Shown in pieces: positions 8,788 to 18,518 of a DNA stretch of 64,000 nt; positions within the stretch are counted from its first letter, which is position 1; each line of letters opens with the position of its first letter. The translations under genes and the position numbers were made by a program. The stretch covers positions 1 to 64,000 of the forward strand of contig NZ_LATZ01000011.1 of assembly GCF_000981385.1 (NCBI RefSeq), given 5' to 3'. The notes under the pieces are model-generated. The model saw nothing but the letters and a program-made list of their open reading frames with translations, had not been told where the DNA came from and searched no databases. The DNA is from Bacillus sp. SA1-12. GTDB lineage: Bacteria; Bacillota; Bacilli; Bacillales; Bacillaceae.

Positions 8788-9276
8788 TTACCTGATATGT
8801 AAATCCCACGGCTGATTTGTTGTTAAAAACGCAGCTAATTCCTTACTCTTTTGTTTTCTTTCTTTACGCATTCTCGCTCTCTCTGGCGCGGTTTCATGTA
8901 ACTTTCTCTCTTCTTCTGTTTCCGGAATCACTTGTGGAACCCGGGTTGGACGCTTTTGTTCATCAAGTGCGACAAAAGTTAAGAGGGCAGTCGCTGCTAT
9001 TTTACGTTTACCGGTTTTTAAATCTTCTGCTATTATTTTTACAAATACCTCCATAGACGATGTACCTGTCCATGTCACATAGGATTCGAAACAGACTGAA
9101 TCTGTTGAAGCCGTTACACATTCTCTCCTGCTGTGACGCGCTGCAGAAATGGAAGCGATTTGGTCCACATCACTCATTAGCCTTCCTCCAAATAACGTAT
9201 TATGATTATTTACATCATTTGGAAACACCCGACTTGTTCGTATCACTCGTGATTCTTTGCAATATTTTGCTTCCAT
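8788..9276 (-). CDS. ykhA: Hotdog-fold acyl-CoA thioesterase (YkhA/YciA type)
   Basis: A 162-residue acyl-CoA hydrolase expected in the cytoplasm as a multimer of single hotdog domains. The diagnostic element is NDVNNHNTLFGGRLMSDVDQ near residues 20-40, with the conserved Asn and Asp. The ASTDSVCFESYV strand and the FVALDEQKRPTRVP segment are also typical. The start ATG is preceded by AAGGGG. It lies downstream of odhB but beyond a hairpin at 9358-9403, so it is probably a separate unit. Substrate chain length cannot be judged from sequence. Confidence 0.87.
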   Translation of the reverse strand: MEAKYCKESRVIRTSRVFPNDVNNHNTLFGGRLMSDVDQIASISAARHSRRECVTASTDSVCFESYVTWTGTSSMEVFVKIIAEDLKTGKRKIAATALLTFVALDEQKRPTRVPQVIPETEEERKLHETAPERARMRKERKQKSKELAAFLTTNQPWDLHIR

Positions 9277-9357
9277 ACATACATCCCCTTAAAACATATC
9301 AATCGATTGACGCTATGTTGCACCCCGCTTATGACATGGATTGCTTTGAAAACTTAT

Positions 9358-9403
9358 TTTAGCTTCCCTATTAGAATCAAGCGGTCCTTATAGAGAAGCT
9401 AAA
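9358..9403 (-). terminator. Terminator of odhAB
   Basis: TTTAGCTTCCCTAT (9358-9371) pairs with ATAGAGAAGCTAAA (9390-9403) with one mismatch. It lies just beyond the odhB stop codon. Confidence 0.65.
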
Positions 9404-9427
9404 TTAATCTATCATTTTATATAAATT

Positions 9428-10675
9428 TTACCCTTCTAATAATAAAGATTCCGGATCCTCCAACAGCTCCTTTATCGTAGCCAGGAAGCTAACAGCTTCT
9501 TTTCCATCGACAATGCGATGATCATAAGAAAGAGCAATATACATCATTGGACGGTTTTCTATTCGGTCATGATCGATAGCGATCGGTCTTGTTTGAATCT
9601 TATGCATACCGAGAATCCCTACCTGCGGAGCGTTTAAGATCGGAGTTGACATTAATGATCCAAATACTCCGCCATTTGTAATGGTAAATGTACCGCCTTG
9701 TAAATCTTTTAATGACAGGGCATTGTCTCGTGCTTTTTTGCCGAGATTGCTAATATCTCTTTCAATTTCAGCGAAGCTTTTTTGATTCGCATCACGCACA
9801 ACCGGCACAACCAATCCCTCCGGAGCTGCTACTGCGATTCCAATATCATAAAATTTCTTGACGACAAGCTCATCCCCTTGAATTTCAGCATTCAAAAGCG
9901 GATATTTCTTTAAAGCGGCTACAACGGCTTTTGTAAAAAACGACATGAATCCTAGGCGAACATCATGTTTTTCAAAAAAGGCATCTTTACGTTTTTTGCG
10001 TAAGTCCATAACGGCCGTCATATCGACTTCGTTAAACGTTGTTAACATCGCAGCAGTATGCTGGACTTCAACGAGACGTTTGGCAATGGTTTGACGACGG
10101 CGTGACATTTTTATACGTTCCATCGGTTTGTTAATTTCAGGATAAGCTTGTTTTGCAGCTGGATTTGAACCGGTCTTTTCTAATTTTGGCTCTTCTTTTG
10201 CAACAGGTGTCTGCGTGTGTGCTTTCACATCGTGCGGTCTGATTCTGCCAAGTGGATCACTGCTGACGACTTGTGTTAAATCAATGCCTAGTTCTCTTGC
10301 TAATTTTCGTGCCGAAGGCGAAGCAATCGGTTGGGCTGCTTTTGGAAGTTCTGGCGTTGGCGGGGTACTTGCAGGCTGCACCGCTTCTGGTACCGATTTT
10401 TCCGGAGCTGCTGGAACAGCTGGTGCTTCACCTTCTGCAACTTTGTCTTCTAAAATGGCGATTACATCTCCTACTTCTACTGTATCTCCAGGCTCCTTTA
10501 GTACCTTTGTTACGACACCTGTGTATTCTGTGTTTACTTCTAAATTGACTTTGTCTGTTTCCAGTTCTACTACACTATCACCTTTGGTCACTTTATCACC
10601 AATCGTAACGAGCCATTCTAAAATGGTTCCCTCTGTAATGGATTCTGCTAGATCTGGTACTTTGATTTCAAACAT
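9428..10675 (-). CDS. odhB: 2-oxoglutarate dehydrogenase E2, dihydrolipoyl succinyltransferase
   Basis: A 415-residue E2 core subunit that transfers the succinyl group to CoA in the TCA cycle. Domains in order: one lipoyl domain (about 1-77) with the lipoylated lysine in ETDKVNLEV; an Ala/Pro-rich linker; a peripheral subunit-binding domain around [16 protein letters not shown]; and the acyltransferase core (about 180-415) ending in the catalytic [13 protein letters not shown] element with the active-site His and Asp. The start ATG follows GGAGGAG. It lies 82 bases downstream of odhA and is probably co-transcribed. The E3 subunit is not in the window and is usually shared with pyruvate dehydrogenase. 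Confidence 0.95.
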   Translation of the reverse strand: MFEIKVPDLAESITEGTILEWLVTIGDKVTKGDSVVELETDKVNLEVNTEYTGVVTKVLKEPGDTVEVGDVIAILEDKVAEGEAPAVPAAPEKSVPEAVQPASTPPTPELPKAAQPIASPSARKLARELGIDLTQVVSSDPLGRIRPHDVKAHTQTPVAKEEPKLEKTGSNPAAKQAYPEINKPMERIKMSRRRQTIAKRLVEVQHTAAMLTTFNEVDMTAVMDLRKKRKDAFFEKHDVRLGFMSFFTKAVVAALKKYPLLNAEIQGDELVVKKFYDIGIAVAAPEGLVVPVVRDANQKSFAEIERDISNLGKKARDNALSLKDLQGGTFTITNGGVFGSLMSTPILNAPQVGILGMHKIQTRPIAIDHDRIENRPMMYIALSYDHRIVDGKEAVSFLATIKELLEDPESLLLEG

Positions 10676-10757
10676 GCAGCTTCTCCTCCCGGCCTTCTTG
10701 TCTGCCTTTTTTATAATGTGTTTGCTTTTCTGGTTTGTGTTGATTCGTTTATAACAT

Positions 10758-13637
10758 CTATATTCCTTGTTTCTGTGTATCTGCTAGACTTTCAATTGTC
10801 AATGATTGTTGGACAATGCGTTCCTGTTCTTTTTTATGAACCAGCGGGTCACCGCCTGCAGGGCTGGAATGGTCCGGACGTCCGATATACCCTACTTTTA
10901 AGTTTCCAGAAGCGAGCTCAAACAGGATAGGAGCGATGTAATGCCATGATCCCATATTTTTCGGTTCTTCCTGAACCCAGACCATTTCTTCTAAGTTCGG
11001 ATAACGCTGTAAGATTGCTTTCACTTCTTCATTAGGAAATGGATACAATTGTTCGATGCGAATGATGTGTATCTCATCAAGGCTTTGATTTTCTTTTGTT
11101 ACTTCCAATTGGGAAGCCAAATCAATTGCCATTTTACCTGTTGTTAATACTAGACGCTTCACTTTGTTTACTTTAGTACCAAGCTGAGGCTGTTCCACCA
11201 CCATTTTAAAATGACCATCGCTAAGCTCAGTGCCAACAGAAGCAGTTAGTGGATGACGCAACAGGCTTTTCGGTGTCATAATCACTAATGGCCGCACAAA
11301 CTCGGTTCCTAAAATAGCAGCCTGACGACGTAAAATATGAAAATATTGCGCCGAACTTGTTAAATTCGCCACTGTCCAGTTGTTTTCAGCTGCCAATTGT
11401 AAAAAGCGTTCCTGACGAGCACTGGAGTGTTCAGGTCCTTGGCCCTCATAACCATGAGGCAGCAGGAGGACCAGCCCTGATTTTTGTCCCCATTTCGCTC
11501 TCCCTGCGGAAATGAATTGATCAAAGAACGGCTGGGCGGTGTTGGCGAAGTCACCGTATTGCGCTTCCCAGATTACAAGTGTTTCAGGTGCAAATACATT
11601 GTAGCCATATTCAAAACCGATAACTCCCGCCTCAGACAGAGGGCTATTGTGAACGGCAAACGAAGCCTGAGCTTGCGGGATACGGTGTAAAGGTGAAAAG
11701 GTTTCGTTTGTTTTGGTATCATGCAGTACGATGTGACGCTGCGCAAACGTTCCGCGCTCCGAATCCTGACCAGTTAGACGAATTGGCGTGCCCTCTTTTA
11801 GCAACGTCGCGAATGCCAGGGTTTCCGCTACCCCCCATTCTACTTTTCCGTTTTGTTCTAGTGCATTTTCACGACGTTCCAGAATACGTTTTAATTTTGG
11901 ATACACATGAAAGCCTTCTGGCCATTTCAGCAAATCCTTATTTAATTCACGAAGGGCATCAAGCTGAACCTTTGTTTCAATACTTGGAATTCCTTTGGCA
12001 ATTACCCCTGGTACCTTTACTTCTTCAACTGGTTCCTCTTGCTTTTTCCCTGACGCTTTTTCATATTCGGCTTTCAAGGTTTCTTGCACGCGGCGATCGA
12101 GTTGTTGTATTTCTTCTTGATCGAGAGTGCCGTTTGCTATTAATTGATTCGCATATAATGCTCTTACGGTTGGATGTTTTGTCACTTTTTTGTACACCTG
12201 CGGCTGGGTGACCGCTGGATCATCCATTTCATTATGTCCAAATCGCCGATATCCGACTAAGTCAATCAAAAAGTCTTTTTGGAATCGTACCCGGTATTGA
12301 TAGGCAAGATAGACGGCTGCCAGACAAGCTTCTGGATCATCGGCATTCACATGTACAACAGGTATTTCGTATCCTTTCGCAAGGTCACTCGCATATCTTG
12401 TGAAACGGGAATCATGGCTGTCTGTCGTAAAGCCTACCATGTTGTTGGCAATAATATGGATGGTTCCGCCGGTTCGATATCCTTTTAACCCCGCTAAATT
12501 CAAGGTTTCGGCCACAATCCCCTGACCAGGAAATGCCGCATCACCATGGACTAAAATCGCAAATGCTTTTGAAGTATCCTGTTTAGGGTAGCCGGCTTGA
12601 TGACGTTCTTCTTGAGCGGCTCTGGCAAATCCCTCAACAACCGGATCGACAAATTCAAGGTGGCTCGGGTTATTCGCTAAGGTAATGCGGGTACGAACTG
12701 CACCGGAGCCTTCCATGAATCGGTTTCTGCCTAAATGGTATTTCACATCCCCCGTCCATCCCTCACTTATATCGAGCAAATCTCCTGACGGACCTTGTGG
12801 TTTTGCGGAGGAGTGCTGAAATTCAGAGAAAATCATATGATAAGGTTTTTCCAACACATGAGCCAGGACACTTAAACGTCCGCGGTGGGCCATTCCAATC
12901 ATGACATTGTGTATCCCCTCCGCTGCCCCTTTATTAACCGCTTCCTCGAGCATCGGCACCAGCATGTCGACCCCTTCAATCGAGAATCGTTTTTGACCAA
13001 CAAATGTTTTGTGTAAAAACTGTTCAAATCCTTCGACTTCCGCCAGCCGCTCTAACAAGTTTTTACGTTCTTCTTTTGAAAGCGCACGTTTTAAAGCACC
13101 GCTTTCTACCATCTGAGTTAACCAATTTCGCTCTTCCATATTGTGTACATGACCGAACTCGTAGGCTAAAGAGCCCGTGTAAGCATTCTTTAATTGGCTT
13201 ACTGCATCAAATGCGGTGTGAATACCTGTTGGAGCATCTGTCCATACCAGTTCAGCTGGAATCGCTTTCAAATCTTCCTCAATTAAGCCATATTGTTCAG
13301 GAGTTGGTACAAGGTCATCATTTTCATTCTTTTCTAAAGGGTTAATTCGCGCGCCTAAATGTCCATACGAACGGATGTCATCAAGCAGTTTTACTGTTTT
13401 TATTATTTTTTTTGTACCTGCCAGATCGCTTAAAACAGGACTTGAACTTTCTGCACGTTGTTGAATCTGTTTTTCTCCAACAAATAAAGGAGGACCCCAG
13501 CTTACAAAAAGCTCCTTTAATTCTGGACTAACGTTGTCAGCATCTTTTACATAAAGCTCATATTGTTCCATGACATAGCCAAGGTTCGGACCATGGAAAT
13601 TATCCCAAGGATATTGTTGATTTTTTTGTATTGTCAA
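10758..13637 (-). CDS. odhA: 2-oxoglutarate dehydrogenase E1 component
   Basis: A 959-residue thiamine-diphosphate enzyme that decarboxylates 2-oxoglutarate and succinylates the E2 lipoyl arm. The N-terminal region has [11 protein letters not shown], typical of Bacillus OdhA. The [14 protein letters not shown] and [17 protein letters not shown] elements belong to the cofactor site, and [15 protein letters not shown] is conserved in the family. The C-terminal part has the transketolase pyrimidine-binding and C-terminal domains. The start is TTG, with GGAGG eight bases upstream. Length agrees with B. subtilis OdhA (about 944). It is the first gene of odhAB and is divergent from a LysR gene; whether that regulator acts on odhAB is unknown. 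Confidence 0.95.
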   Translation of the reverse strand: MTIQKNQQYPWDNFHGPNLGYVMEQYELYVKDADNVSPELKELFVSWGPPLFVGEKQIQQRAESSSPVLSDLAGTKKIIKTVKLLDDIRSYGHLGARINPLEKNENDDLVPTPEQYGLIEEDLKAIPAELVWTDAPTGIHTAFDAVSQLKNAYTGSLAYEFGHVHNMEERNWLTQMVESGALKRALSKEERKNLLERLAEVEGFEQFLHKTFVGQKRFSIEGVDMLVPMLEEAVNKGAAEGIHNVMIGMAHRGRLSVLAHVLEKPYHMIFSEFQHSSAKPQGPSGDLLDISEGWTGDVKYHLGRNRFMEGSGAVRTRITLANNPSHLEFVDPVVEGFARAAQEERHQAGYPKQDTSKAFAILVHGDAAFPGQGIVAETLNLAGLKGYRTGGTIHIIANNMVGFTTDSHDSRFTRYASDLAKGYEIPVVHVNADDPEACLAAVYLAYQYRVRFQKDFLIDLVGYRRFGHNEMDDPAVTQPQVYKKVTKHPTVRALYANQLIANGTLDQEEIQQLDRRVQETLKAEYEKASGKKQEEPVEEVKVPGVIAKGIPSIETKVQLDALRELNKDLLKWPEGFHVYPKLKRILERRENALEQNGKVEWGVAETLAFATLLKEGTPIRLTGQDSERGTFAQRHIVLHDTKTNETFSPLHRIPQAQASFAVHNSPLSEAGVIGFEYGYNVFAPETLVIWEAQYGDFANTAQPFFDQFISAGRAKWGQKSGLVLLLPHGYEGQGPEHSSARQERFLQLAAENNWTVANLTSSAQYFHILRRQAAILGTEFVRPLVIMTPKSLLRHPLTASVGTELSDGHFKMVVEQPQLGTKVNKVKRLVLTTGKMAIDLASQLEVTKENQSLDEIHIIRIEQLYPFPNEEVKAILQRYPNLEEMVWVQEEPKNMGSWHYIAPILFELASGNLKVGYIGRPDHSSPAGGDPLVHKKEQERIVQQSLTIESLADTQKQGI

Positions 13638-13804
13638 TTACAATACCTCCATTGATTCGTTACTTCTTATATTTTGTTTTGCATGATTATAAAATAAGTA
13701 TTCATTGCTTACGGATAAGGATAATGCAATAATTGAAATAAATAAAATACCGAAAATTTATATATAAATATAAAAAAAAATATATCGCAAGGATTGGGGA
13801 AATA

Positions 13805-14707
13805 ATGGATTACCGTGATTGGGAAATACTGAAGGTTCTTTATAGCCAAAAAAATATAACAAAAGCAGCCAGGCTTTTATTTATTACCCAACCTGCATTA
13901 ACAAACCGTTTAAAGCATATGCAGGAAGAACTGGGTGTTAAAATCGTAACCCGTGAAAGCAGAGGAGTTCATTTTACTCCTCAAGGAGAATATCTTGTCC
14001 ATTGTGCGGAGGAGGCTCTTGCTCATTATCAAAAGGTCAAAGAAACTGTCCAAAATATGAGTAATAATGCCAGTAATGAAGTAGTAGGAACATTAAAATT
14101 AGGTGTATCTAATTTTTTTGCAAACTATGAGCTTCCCTATATTTTGAAATTATTTAAAGCTCAATATCCCCATGTAGAATTTAAGGTGATTACAGGATGG
14201 AGCAGAGACGTCACTCAACTGATCCACAATAAAGATGTTCATATCAGCTTTATTCGAGGAGACTATGGTTGGAGAGGATTATTGAAACATCTATTATTTG
14301 AAGAAACAATCTGTATTACATCAAAGGAAGAAATAGATATTTCGGAACTCCCACATCTTCCAAAGATTGAATATAAAGGGGATTACTTATTAAAATCAAT
14401 AGAAGATCATTGGTGGGCTGAAAACTATGCTCAAGAACCCTTTATTAGTATAGCAGTCGACCAAGTTGATACCTGTAAGCAAATGGTGATCAATGGTTTA
14501 GGGTATGGGATCTTGTCCAGCAGGGTACTTACTGGGATTGATGACTTATATAAAATAGAATTAACTGATCAGAATGGAGATCCTATCATGCGAAGAACGT
14601 GGATGTATTACCACGAGGAATCGCTAGAATGGAATGTTGTTAAGGCCTTCGTAAATTTCATTAAAAATTTCGATTGGAAAGAGAAAGGAATCATTGGTTC
14701 TGATTAA
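13805..14707 (+). CDS. LysR-family transcriptional regulator
   Basis: A 300-residue LysR regulator. The winged helix-turn-helix lies at about 1-65 (NITKAARLLFITQPALTNRLKHMQEELG) and the periplasmic-binding-protein-like effector domain at about 95-290. It is clearly paralogous to the LysR at 18519-19394, sharing the MDxxDW start, the KNITKAA helix and the HI-x-R/I-RGD element in the effector domain. It is divergent from odhAB. On its other side lies only a GH4 relic and the hxl genes, so its target may have been lost. The effector is unknown. Confidence 0.88.
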   Translation: MDYRDWEILKVLYSQKNITKAARLLFITQPALTNRLKHMQEELGVKIVTRESRGVHFTPQGEYLVHCAEEALAHYQKVKETVQNMSNNASNEVVGTLKLGVSNFFANYELPYILKLFKAQYPHVEFKVITGWSRDVTQLIHNKDVHISFIRGDYGWRGLLKHLLFEETICITSKEEIDISELPHLPKIEYKGDYLLKSIEDHWWAENYAQEPFISIAVDQVDTCKQMVINGLGYGILSSRVLTGIDDLYKIELTDQNGDPIMRRTWMYYHEESLEWNVVKAFVNFIKNFDWKEKGIIGSD

Positions 14708-14716
14708 AAATACTAT

Positions 14717-14767
14717 AAAACAAAGGGAAAGATGAAAATCAAAATTCACCTTTCCCTTTGTTTTGTG
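14717..14767 (+). terminator. Terminator after the first LysR gene
   Basis: AAAACAAAGGGAAAG (14717-14731) pairs perfectly with CTTTCCCTTTGTTTT (14750-14764). The T run is followed by TGTGCTT. The symmetry lets it serve both strands. Confidence 0.85.
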
Positions 14768-14817
14768 CTTGATCCTTATTTTCTATTACTTATAAAGGAT
14801 TAGGGTACACAGCGATC

Positions 14818-15039
14818 TTACACTTCTGCTGTTTGGAAAAACTGTGGTAAATGCTCCTTATGTGCTTCTAGCATTTCATCCAAAATCGCTTTACCCACTT
14901 TATCAGAAGGAACTAGTGGTTTTATTGTCATGGCTAGTAAAGCTGTATCGTAGTTTCCTTTTACTGCTCCCCGTTCAAATGATTTAATTTGTTGCACTAA
15001 CCCTCTAACAGCAACTGTTATTTCATTACCTTGGCCTTG
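14818..15039 (-). pseudogene. Relic of a GH4 6-phospho-glycosidase (C-terminal end)
   Basis: Translating the minus strand from 15039 to the stop at 14818-14820 gives about 73 codons resembling the C-terminus of family 4 glycosidases of the LicH/CelF type: VRGLVQQIKSFER, then NYDTALLAMTIKPLVPSDK, then ILDEMLEAHKEHLPQF. Between SFER and AVKG several codons (around LTIEA in relatives) are missing, and an in-frame stop lies immediately upstream. The catalytic N-terminal part is absent. No start codon or ribosome binding site is seen. Identification is from remembered family sequence and should be confirmed by a protein search. Confidence 0.7.
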
Positions 15040-15068
15040 TTAGAAACTTGGCTTATATTGCAAATGAA

Positions 15069-15434
15069 TTATTTAATAGCATCCTCTGTGAATGTTGTGT
15101 GCTCTAAATATTTTTCCCGATAATTCTTTCCCCATTCATACATTGACTCAAGAATAGGCATTAATGTCTTCCCCTGGTCGGTGAGGGAGTATTCTACTTT
15201 CGGAGGTACCACTGGATATACTTCTCGATGGACAATCAAATCTTCTTCAAGTTCTCTTAATTGATTGACTAACATACGTTGAGTAATTCCTGGGATTAAT
15301 GATTTTAATTGGTTAAAGCGAAGTGTTCCATCCTTTCCTAAATGCCACATGATTAACATCTTCCATTTTCCGCCAATTACATTTAACGTTAATTCTTTTT
15401 CACAATTAAATATTTTCTCGTCAAAACGGCTCAT
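15069..15434 (-). CDS. hxlR: HxlR-type transcriptional activator
   Basis: A 121-residue MarR/HxlR-fold winged-helix regulator. The start chosen is ATG 15434 ([17 protein letters not shown]), which follows AAGGAGG and matches the N-terminus of B. subtilis HxlR; an upstream in-frame start at 15482 would add an unlikely leader. The conserved [22 protein letters not shown] and [12 protein letters not shown] elements are present. In B. subtilis HxlR activates the divergent hxlAB operon in response to formaldehyde. The same divergent arrangement is kept here. The N-terminal cysteine in NCEK is the residue implicated in formaldehyde sensing in the family. Confidence 0.93.
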   Translation of the reverse strand: MSRFDEKIFNCEKELTLNVIGGKWKMLIMWHLGKDGTLRFNQLKSLIPGITQRMLVNQLRELEEDLIVHREVYPVVPPKVEYSLTDQGKTLMPILESMYEWGKNYREKYLEHTTFTEDAIK

Positions 15435-15464
15435 CTGTTCCTCCTTTTGTCTCACTTTAGCAAT

Positions 15465-15508
15465 AAGTATACTTTTAGACACTATATGATTTAAAAGTGC
15501 GTACTTTT
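15465..15508. promoter_or_regulatory. Candidate HxlR operators between hxlR and hxlA
   Basis: Two related dyads share a TAC-TTTT core: AAGTATACTT followed by TT (15465-15476) and AAAAGT-GCGT-ACTTTT (15493-15508). They lie about 30 bases apart in the divergent promoter region, upstream of a TATAAT-like element near 15528-15533 that lacks a good -35 box, as expected for an activated promoter. Two HxlR sites are known upstream of hxlA in B. subtilis; assignment here is inference. Confidence 0.5.
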
Positions 15509-15580
15509 TTTCTTGAACAATTCAAATATAATTGAAACTGTAAGAAAATTCAAACAACCTAATTGAAGGGGGAATAAATA

Positions 15581-16222
15581 ATGGAATTACAACTAGCATT
15601 AGATTTAGTGAATATCGAAGAAGCAAAACAAGTAGTAAGTGAAGTTCAAGACTTCATTGATATTGTCGAAATTGGTACACCTGTCGTTATTAACGAAGGA
15701 CTAAGAGCTGTAAAAGAAGTAAAAGAGGCATTCCCTTCCCTTACTGTTTTAGCAGATTTAAAAGTGATGGATGCTGGAGGCTATGAGGTAATGAAGGCTT
15801 CTGAAGCAGGTGCTGGCATTGTAACTATTCTTGGTGCTACAGATGATGCAACCATTAAAGGTGCTGTTGAAGAAGCAAAAAAACATGGAACAAAAATCCT
15901 AGTTGATATGATTAATGTGAAAGATATTGAACAACGTGCCAAAGAAATTGATTCTCTTGGTGTCGACTATATTTGTGTACATACAGGATATGATCTTCAA
16001 GCAGCAGGAGAAAATTCCTTTGAGCAATTACGCACAATCAAACGTGTTGTTTCGAACGCAAAGACTGCAGTAGCTGGTGGTATTAAATTAGAAACACTGC
16101 CAGAAGTCATTGCCGCTCAACCTGATTTAGTTATTATTGGCGGTGGAATCACCGGTAAAAATGATAAAAAAGCTGTCGCAGCTGAAATGCAAAAATTAGT
16201 AAAAGAAGCTACTTTAGTATAA
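15581..16222 (+). CDS. hxlA: 3-hexulose-6-phosphate synthase
   Basis: A 213-residue TIM-barrel enzyme of the ribulose monophosphate pathway. It condenses formaldehyde with ribulose 5-phosphate. The Asp59-Leu-Lys61-Val-Met-Asp64 metal/substrate motif followed by AGGYE is characteristic, as are VDYICVHTGYD and the phosphate-binding VAGGIKLETLPEV and VIIGGGIT elements. The ribosome binding site AAGGGGG is well placed. It is followed after 14 bases by hxlB. In B. subtilis the pair serves formaldehyde detoxification. No methanol dehydrogenase gene is in the window, so detoxification is the more likely role here too. Confidence 0.95.
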   Translation: MELQLALDLVNIEEAKQVVSEVQDFIDIVEIGTPVVINEGLRAVKEVKEAFPSLTVLADLKVMDAGGYEVMKASEAGAGIVTILGATDDATIKGAVEEAKKHGTKILVDMINVKDIEQRAKEIDSLGVDYICVHTGYDLQAAGENSFEQLRTIKRVVSNAKTAVAGGIKLETLPEVIAAQPDLVIIGGGITGKNDKKAVAAEMQKLVKEATLV

Positions 16223-16236
16223 TAAGGGTCAGCATT

Positions 16237-16794
16237 ATGGAAACATCTTATTATTTAACTCAAGTACTGGAAGAATTAAATCATTCTGTTCAGTATATAG
16301 CAGATGCTGATGCTGAGAATCTAGTTAAAGCAATTAGGTCCACGAAAAAAGTATTTGTAGCAGGTGCAGGTCGATCAGGTTTTATGGGGAAGTCATTTGC
16401 CATGAGAATGATGCATATGGGGATAGAATCATATGTTGTCGGTGAAACAGTTACTGCTAATATCGCTGAAAATGATTTACTTATTATTGCTTCAGGATCA
16501 GGAGAAACAAAAAGCTTAGTTTCGATGGCTGAGAAAGCAAAAGGTTATGGGGCTAAAGTGGCTGTTGTAACAATTAATCCTGAATCCACAATTGGAAAAC
16601 TAGCTGATATTGTTGTCAAAATGCCTGGTTCGCCTAAAGACCAGGAAACCAGTAAGTATCACACCATTCAACCAATGGCATCACTTTTTGAACAAACTTT
16701 GTTACTGTTTTTCGATGGTTTAATATTAAGATATATGGAACTAGAAGGGTTAAATTCTAAGTCCATGTTTAGTAAACATGCTAACCTCGAATAA
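16237..16794 (+). CDS. hxlB: 6-phospho-3-hexuloisomerase
   Basis: A 185-residue SIS-domain isomerase converting hexulose 6-phosphate to fructose 6-phosphate. Motifs include VAGAGRSGFMGKSFAMRMMH near residue 40 and IIASGSGETKSLV near residue 85, the sugar-phosphate binding loops of SIS proteins, and the C-terminal SMFSKHANLE. It is the second gene of hxlAB. Length and end sequence match B. subtilis HxlB. Confidence 0.95.
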   Translation: METSYYLTQVLEELNHSVQYIADADAENLVKAIRSTKKVFVAGAGRSGFMGKSFAMRMMHMGIESYVVGETVTANIAENDLLIIASGSGETKSLVSMAEKAKGYGAKVAVVTINPESTIGKLADIVVKMPGSPKDQETSKYHTIQPMASLFEQTLLLFFDGLILRYMELEGLNSKSMFSKHANLE

Positions 16795-16806
16795 CAATGT
16801 GTTTTT

Positions 16807-16845
16807 ATAAGCAGAAAGGTATATATTTGATACCTTTCTGCTTAT
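16807..16845. other. 16-bp perfect hairpin after hxlB
   Basis: ATAAGCAGAAAGGTAT (16807-16822) pairs perfectly with ATACCTTTCTGCTTAT (16830-16845) around a seven-base loop. Unlike the other terminators in the window it is not followed by a T run on either strand. It may protect the mRNA 3' end or stop transcription weakly. Confidence 0.55.
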
Positions 16846-16849
16846 ACAT

Positions 16850-17291
16850 TCTATTATCCCCATTCCGACAATACAAAGTAATCGTCTTTTTCCTATATCT
16901 ATATTTCTACTATCATAAATGCTCCAGCTTAATAAATGACATAAAAAGTTAACTCCTCAGTTATCTTTTTTCCGAGTTTCTACCTTTCTCCACTCCTTTT
17001 AGATTTCATTTATAATTTTATTAATTCTTACAGGTATTTTCTGCTTTCAATTAATTTTGAGAATTTCAATAGATAAACATTAAACTCTTATTCTATAACT
17101 AATAATAGAAGATAGAATTCTTCCATTGTAGTGAAAAAACCAAAATGTCTATTTGCCTCACTAAACACTTGTGTTAATAGGACATAATGATTTCGTATTT
17201 TTTGCTTGAATTCCTTCGTCTAACGCTGTCCTTTCAGTTGTAGTAACTTGTTTAATCATTACAGTGTCTATTATTCTTTATTCTCCTTATT
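16850..17291. other. Gene-poor stretch; possible fragment of a lost downstream gene
   Basis: AT-rich. Just beyond the DUF1537 relic, minus strand 17259-17161 reads as a 32-codon frame (MIKQVTTTERTALDEG...). It could be the truncated first codons of the next gene of the same broken operon. I do not recognise it and cannot support it as a real gene. Confidence 0.35.
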
Positions 17292-18245
17292 CTACCTTTG
17301 TGAAAGTTCTTTCAAATGCGCCACAGCACGAACCAGAAAATCTGCTTTACCAAAACTCCCCGATTTTAAAACAATGTACATATGACGCCCCCAGGCCAAA
17401 CCAGAGGGTAAACCTGTCTCAATCTCTTTTAGTACATAATTTCCCTTTATACCAAGTTTTCGACTGACAGTTCCAGAAGTGTCTCCGCCCGCTACGACCA
17501 ATCTCTTTAAGTCGGTAATCGTTACAATCTTTTCTGTAGCATCGGCCAGCATTGCTGATACCATTTTACTTATTGTTAAAGTATCGATATTTAGGTTTAA
17601 TCCAATTTCTTTTGTTTCTAGAATCACTTCTTCTCGATTATCAGCCATAATTAATACGTCCTTGCCTTGCTTTAAAAGGAGAAGGGCTTCCTCGAAAACA
17701 CGTCTTATTTCTTTCTCACGTTCATATTTAACAAATACTTTACGAGAATCTAGTACAACACAGGGAACACCAGTAGAAATAAGCTGAGCAGTCTACTCTC
17801 TAGTCTGTGGAGTTAAACTCCCAGAGATGACTAAAACGCCTAGATGATCAGTAATATCTAATTCTGTAAAAGAACTGCTTATAGGTTGCACTGGCAAAAA
17901 CTTAGGTAACTCCTCAGCAATTGCCGAACTCCCGGCAAGAACCTTATAATCATGAACTGCTTCTGCTACAATTGTTAAATCTGCTTGTGTTTCGCTATCA
18001 ATATTGCAGTAGTGGAAGTCTCTCCGTTTCTTCTCAATCTCCATTCGTAAAACAGAAGCTCCTTGTCTGACGATGACCAGTTCGATAAACGTGACTTTTC
18101 TATTCGTTTGTTCTTGCAAAATCGCTACAAGATTAGATTGAAGCATAGGGTGCACTGGATCATGAGCAAACTCAGATTCTTCCAACAATTTTCCATGCAC
18201 GGTATGGACAGCATTCTTCGTTTGTCTTCCGTTTTTAGGAAAAGC
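17292..18245 (-). pseudogene. Broken DUF1537 four-carbon sugar-acid kinase (OtnK/DtnK family)
   Basis: The minus strand reads continuously in one frame from about 18245 to the stop at 17292, except for a single TAG at 17793-17795. Upstream part: FPKNGRQTKNAVHTVHGK, then EFAHDPVHPMLQSNL, then KVLAGSSAIAEELPKFLP and VLVISGSLTPQTRE. After the TAG the same frame gives TAQLISTGVPCVV and the nucleotide-binding C-terminus VVAGGDTSGTVSRKLGI and IVLKSGSFGKADFL. The expected residue at the TAG is Gln, so a C-to-T change explains it. The N-terminal sugar-acid binding domain is missing: the frame begins abruptly next to a racemase fragment. In intact relatives the enzyme phosphorylates C4 sugar acids at O4. 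Confidence 0.82.
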
Positions 18246-18318
18246 CAGACTCTAAAATTGGCTGAACTGAGTTCATGGTTGCATGAATAAGCCCAATTTT
18301 GTAATCCTTTGTTGACAA
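18235..18318 (-). pseudogene. N-terminal scrap of an Asp/Glu racemase-family protein
   Basis: From TTG 18318 (after GGAGG with suitable spacing) the minus strand reads STKDYKIGLIHATMNSVQP and then ILESGFS before a stop at 18235-18237. KIGLIHATMNSVQPI is typical of the first strand and helix of Asp/Glu/hydantoin racemase-family proteins. The rest of the gene is gone and the sequence runs straight into the DUF1537 relic in another frame, which suggests one deletion joined two neighbouring genes. Its promoter and ribosome binding site seem intact. Confidence 0.65.
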
Positions 18319-18518
18319 TTTACTACCTCCTGCCATTCTGAACACATCCTGAATTCGCTTTCAAATGTAAATCGAAAAAATCACCGTTCTTGAGGTTTTT
18401 TAGAAATTCATTTGAAAAATGTTATGAGATTAATGTAATATAAACGGTATAATTAATAAAATATTTAATTTTTATAAATTCCGATAGATTTTTTCTATTT
18501 CAAGAGAGGAATCATCTC

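Noticed and set aside
10215..10754. A 179-codon plus-strand ORF opposite odhB
   Set aside because: It is the antisense shadow of the lipoyl domain and Ala/Pro-rich linker of odhB; the composition is low in complexity and there is no ribosome binding site.
11693..12211. A 172-codon plus-strand ORF opposite odhA
   Set aside because: It lies wholly within odhA, whose protein is conserved over this stretch.
15435..15482. A longer HxlR starting at 15482
   Set aside because: The family starts at MSRFDEK, and AAGGAGG lies correctly before ATG 15434.
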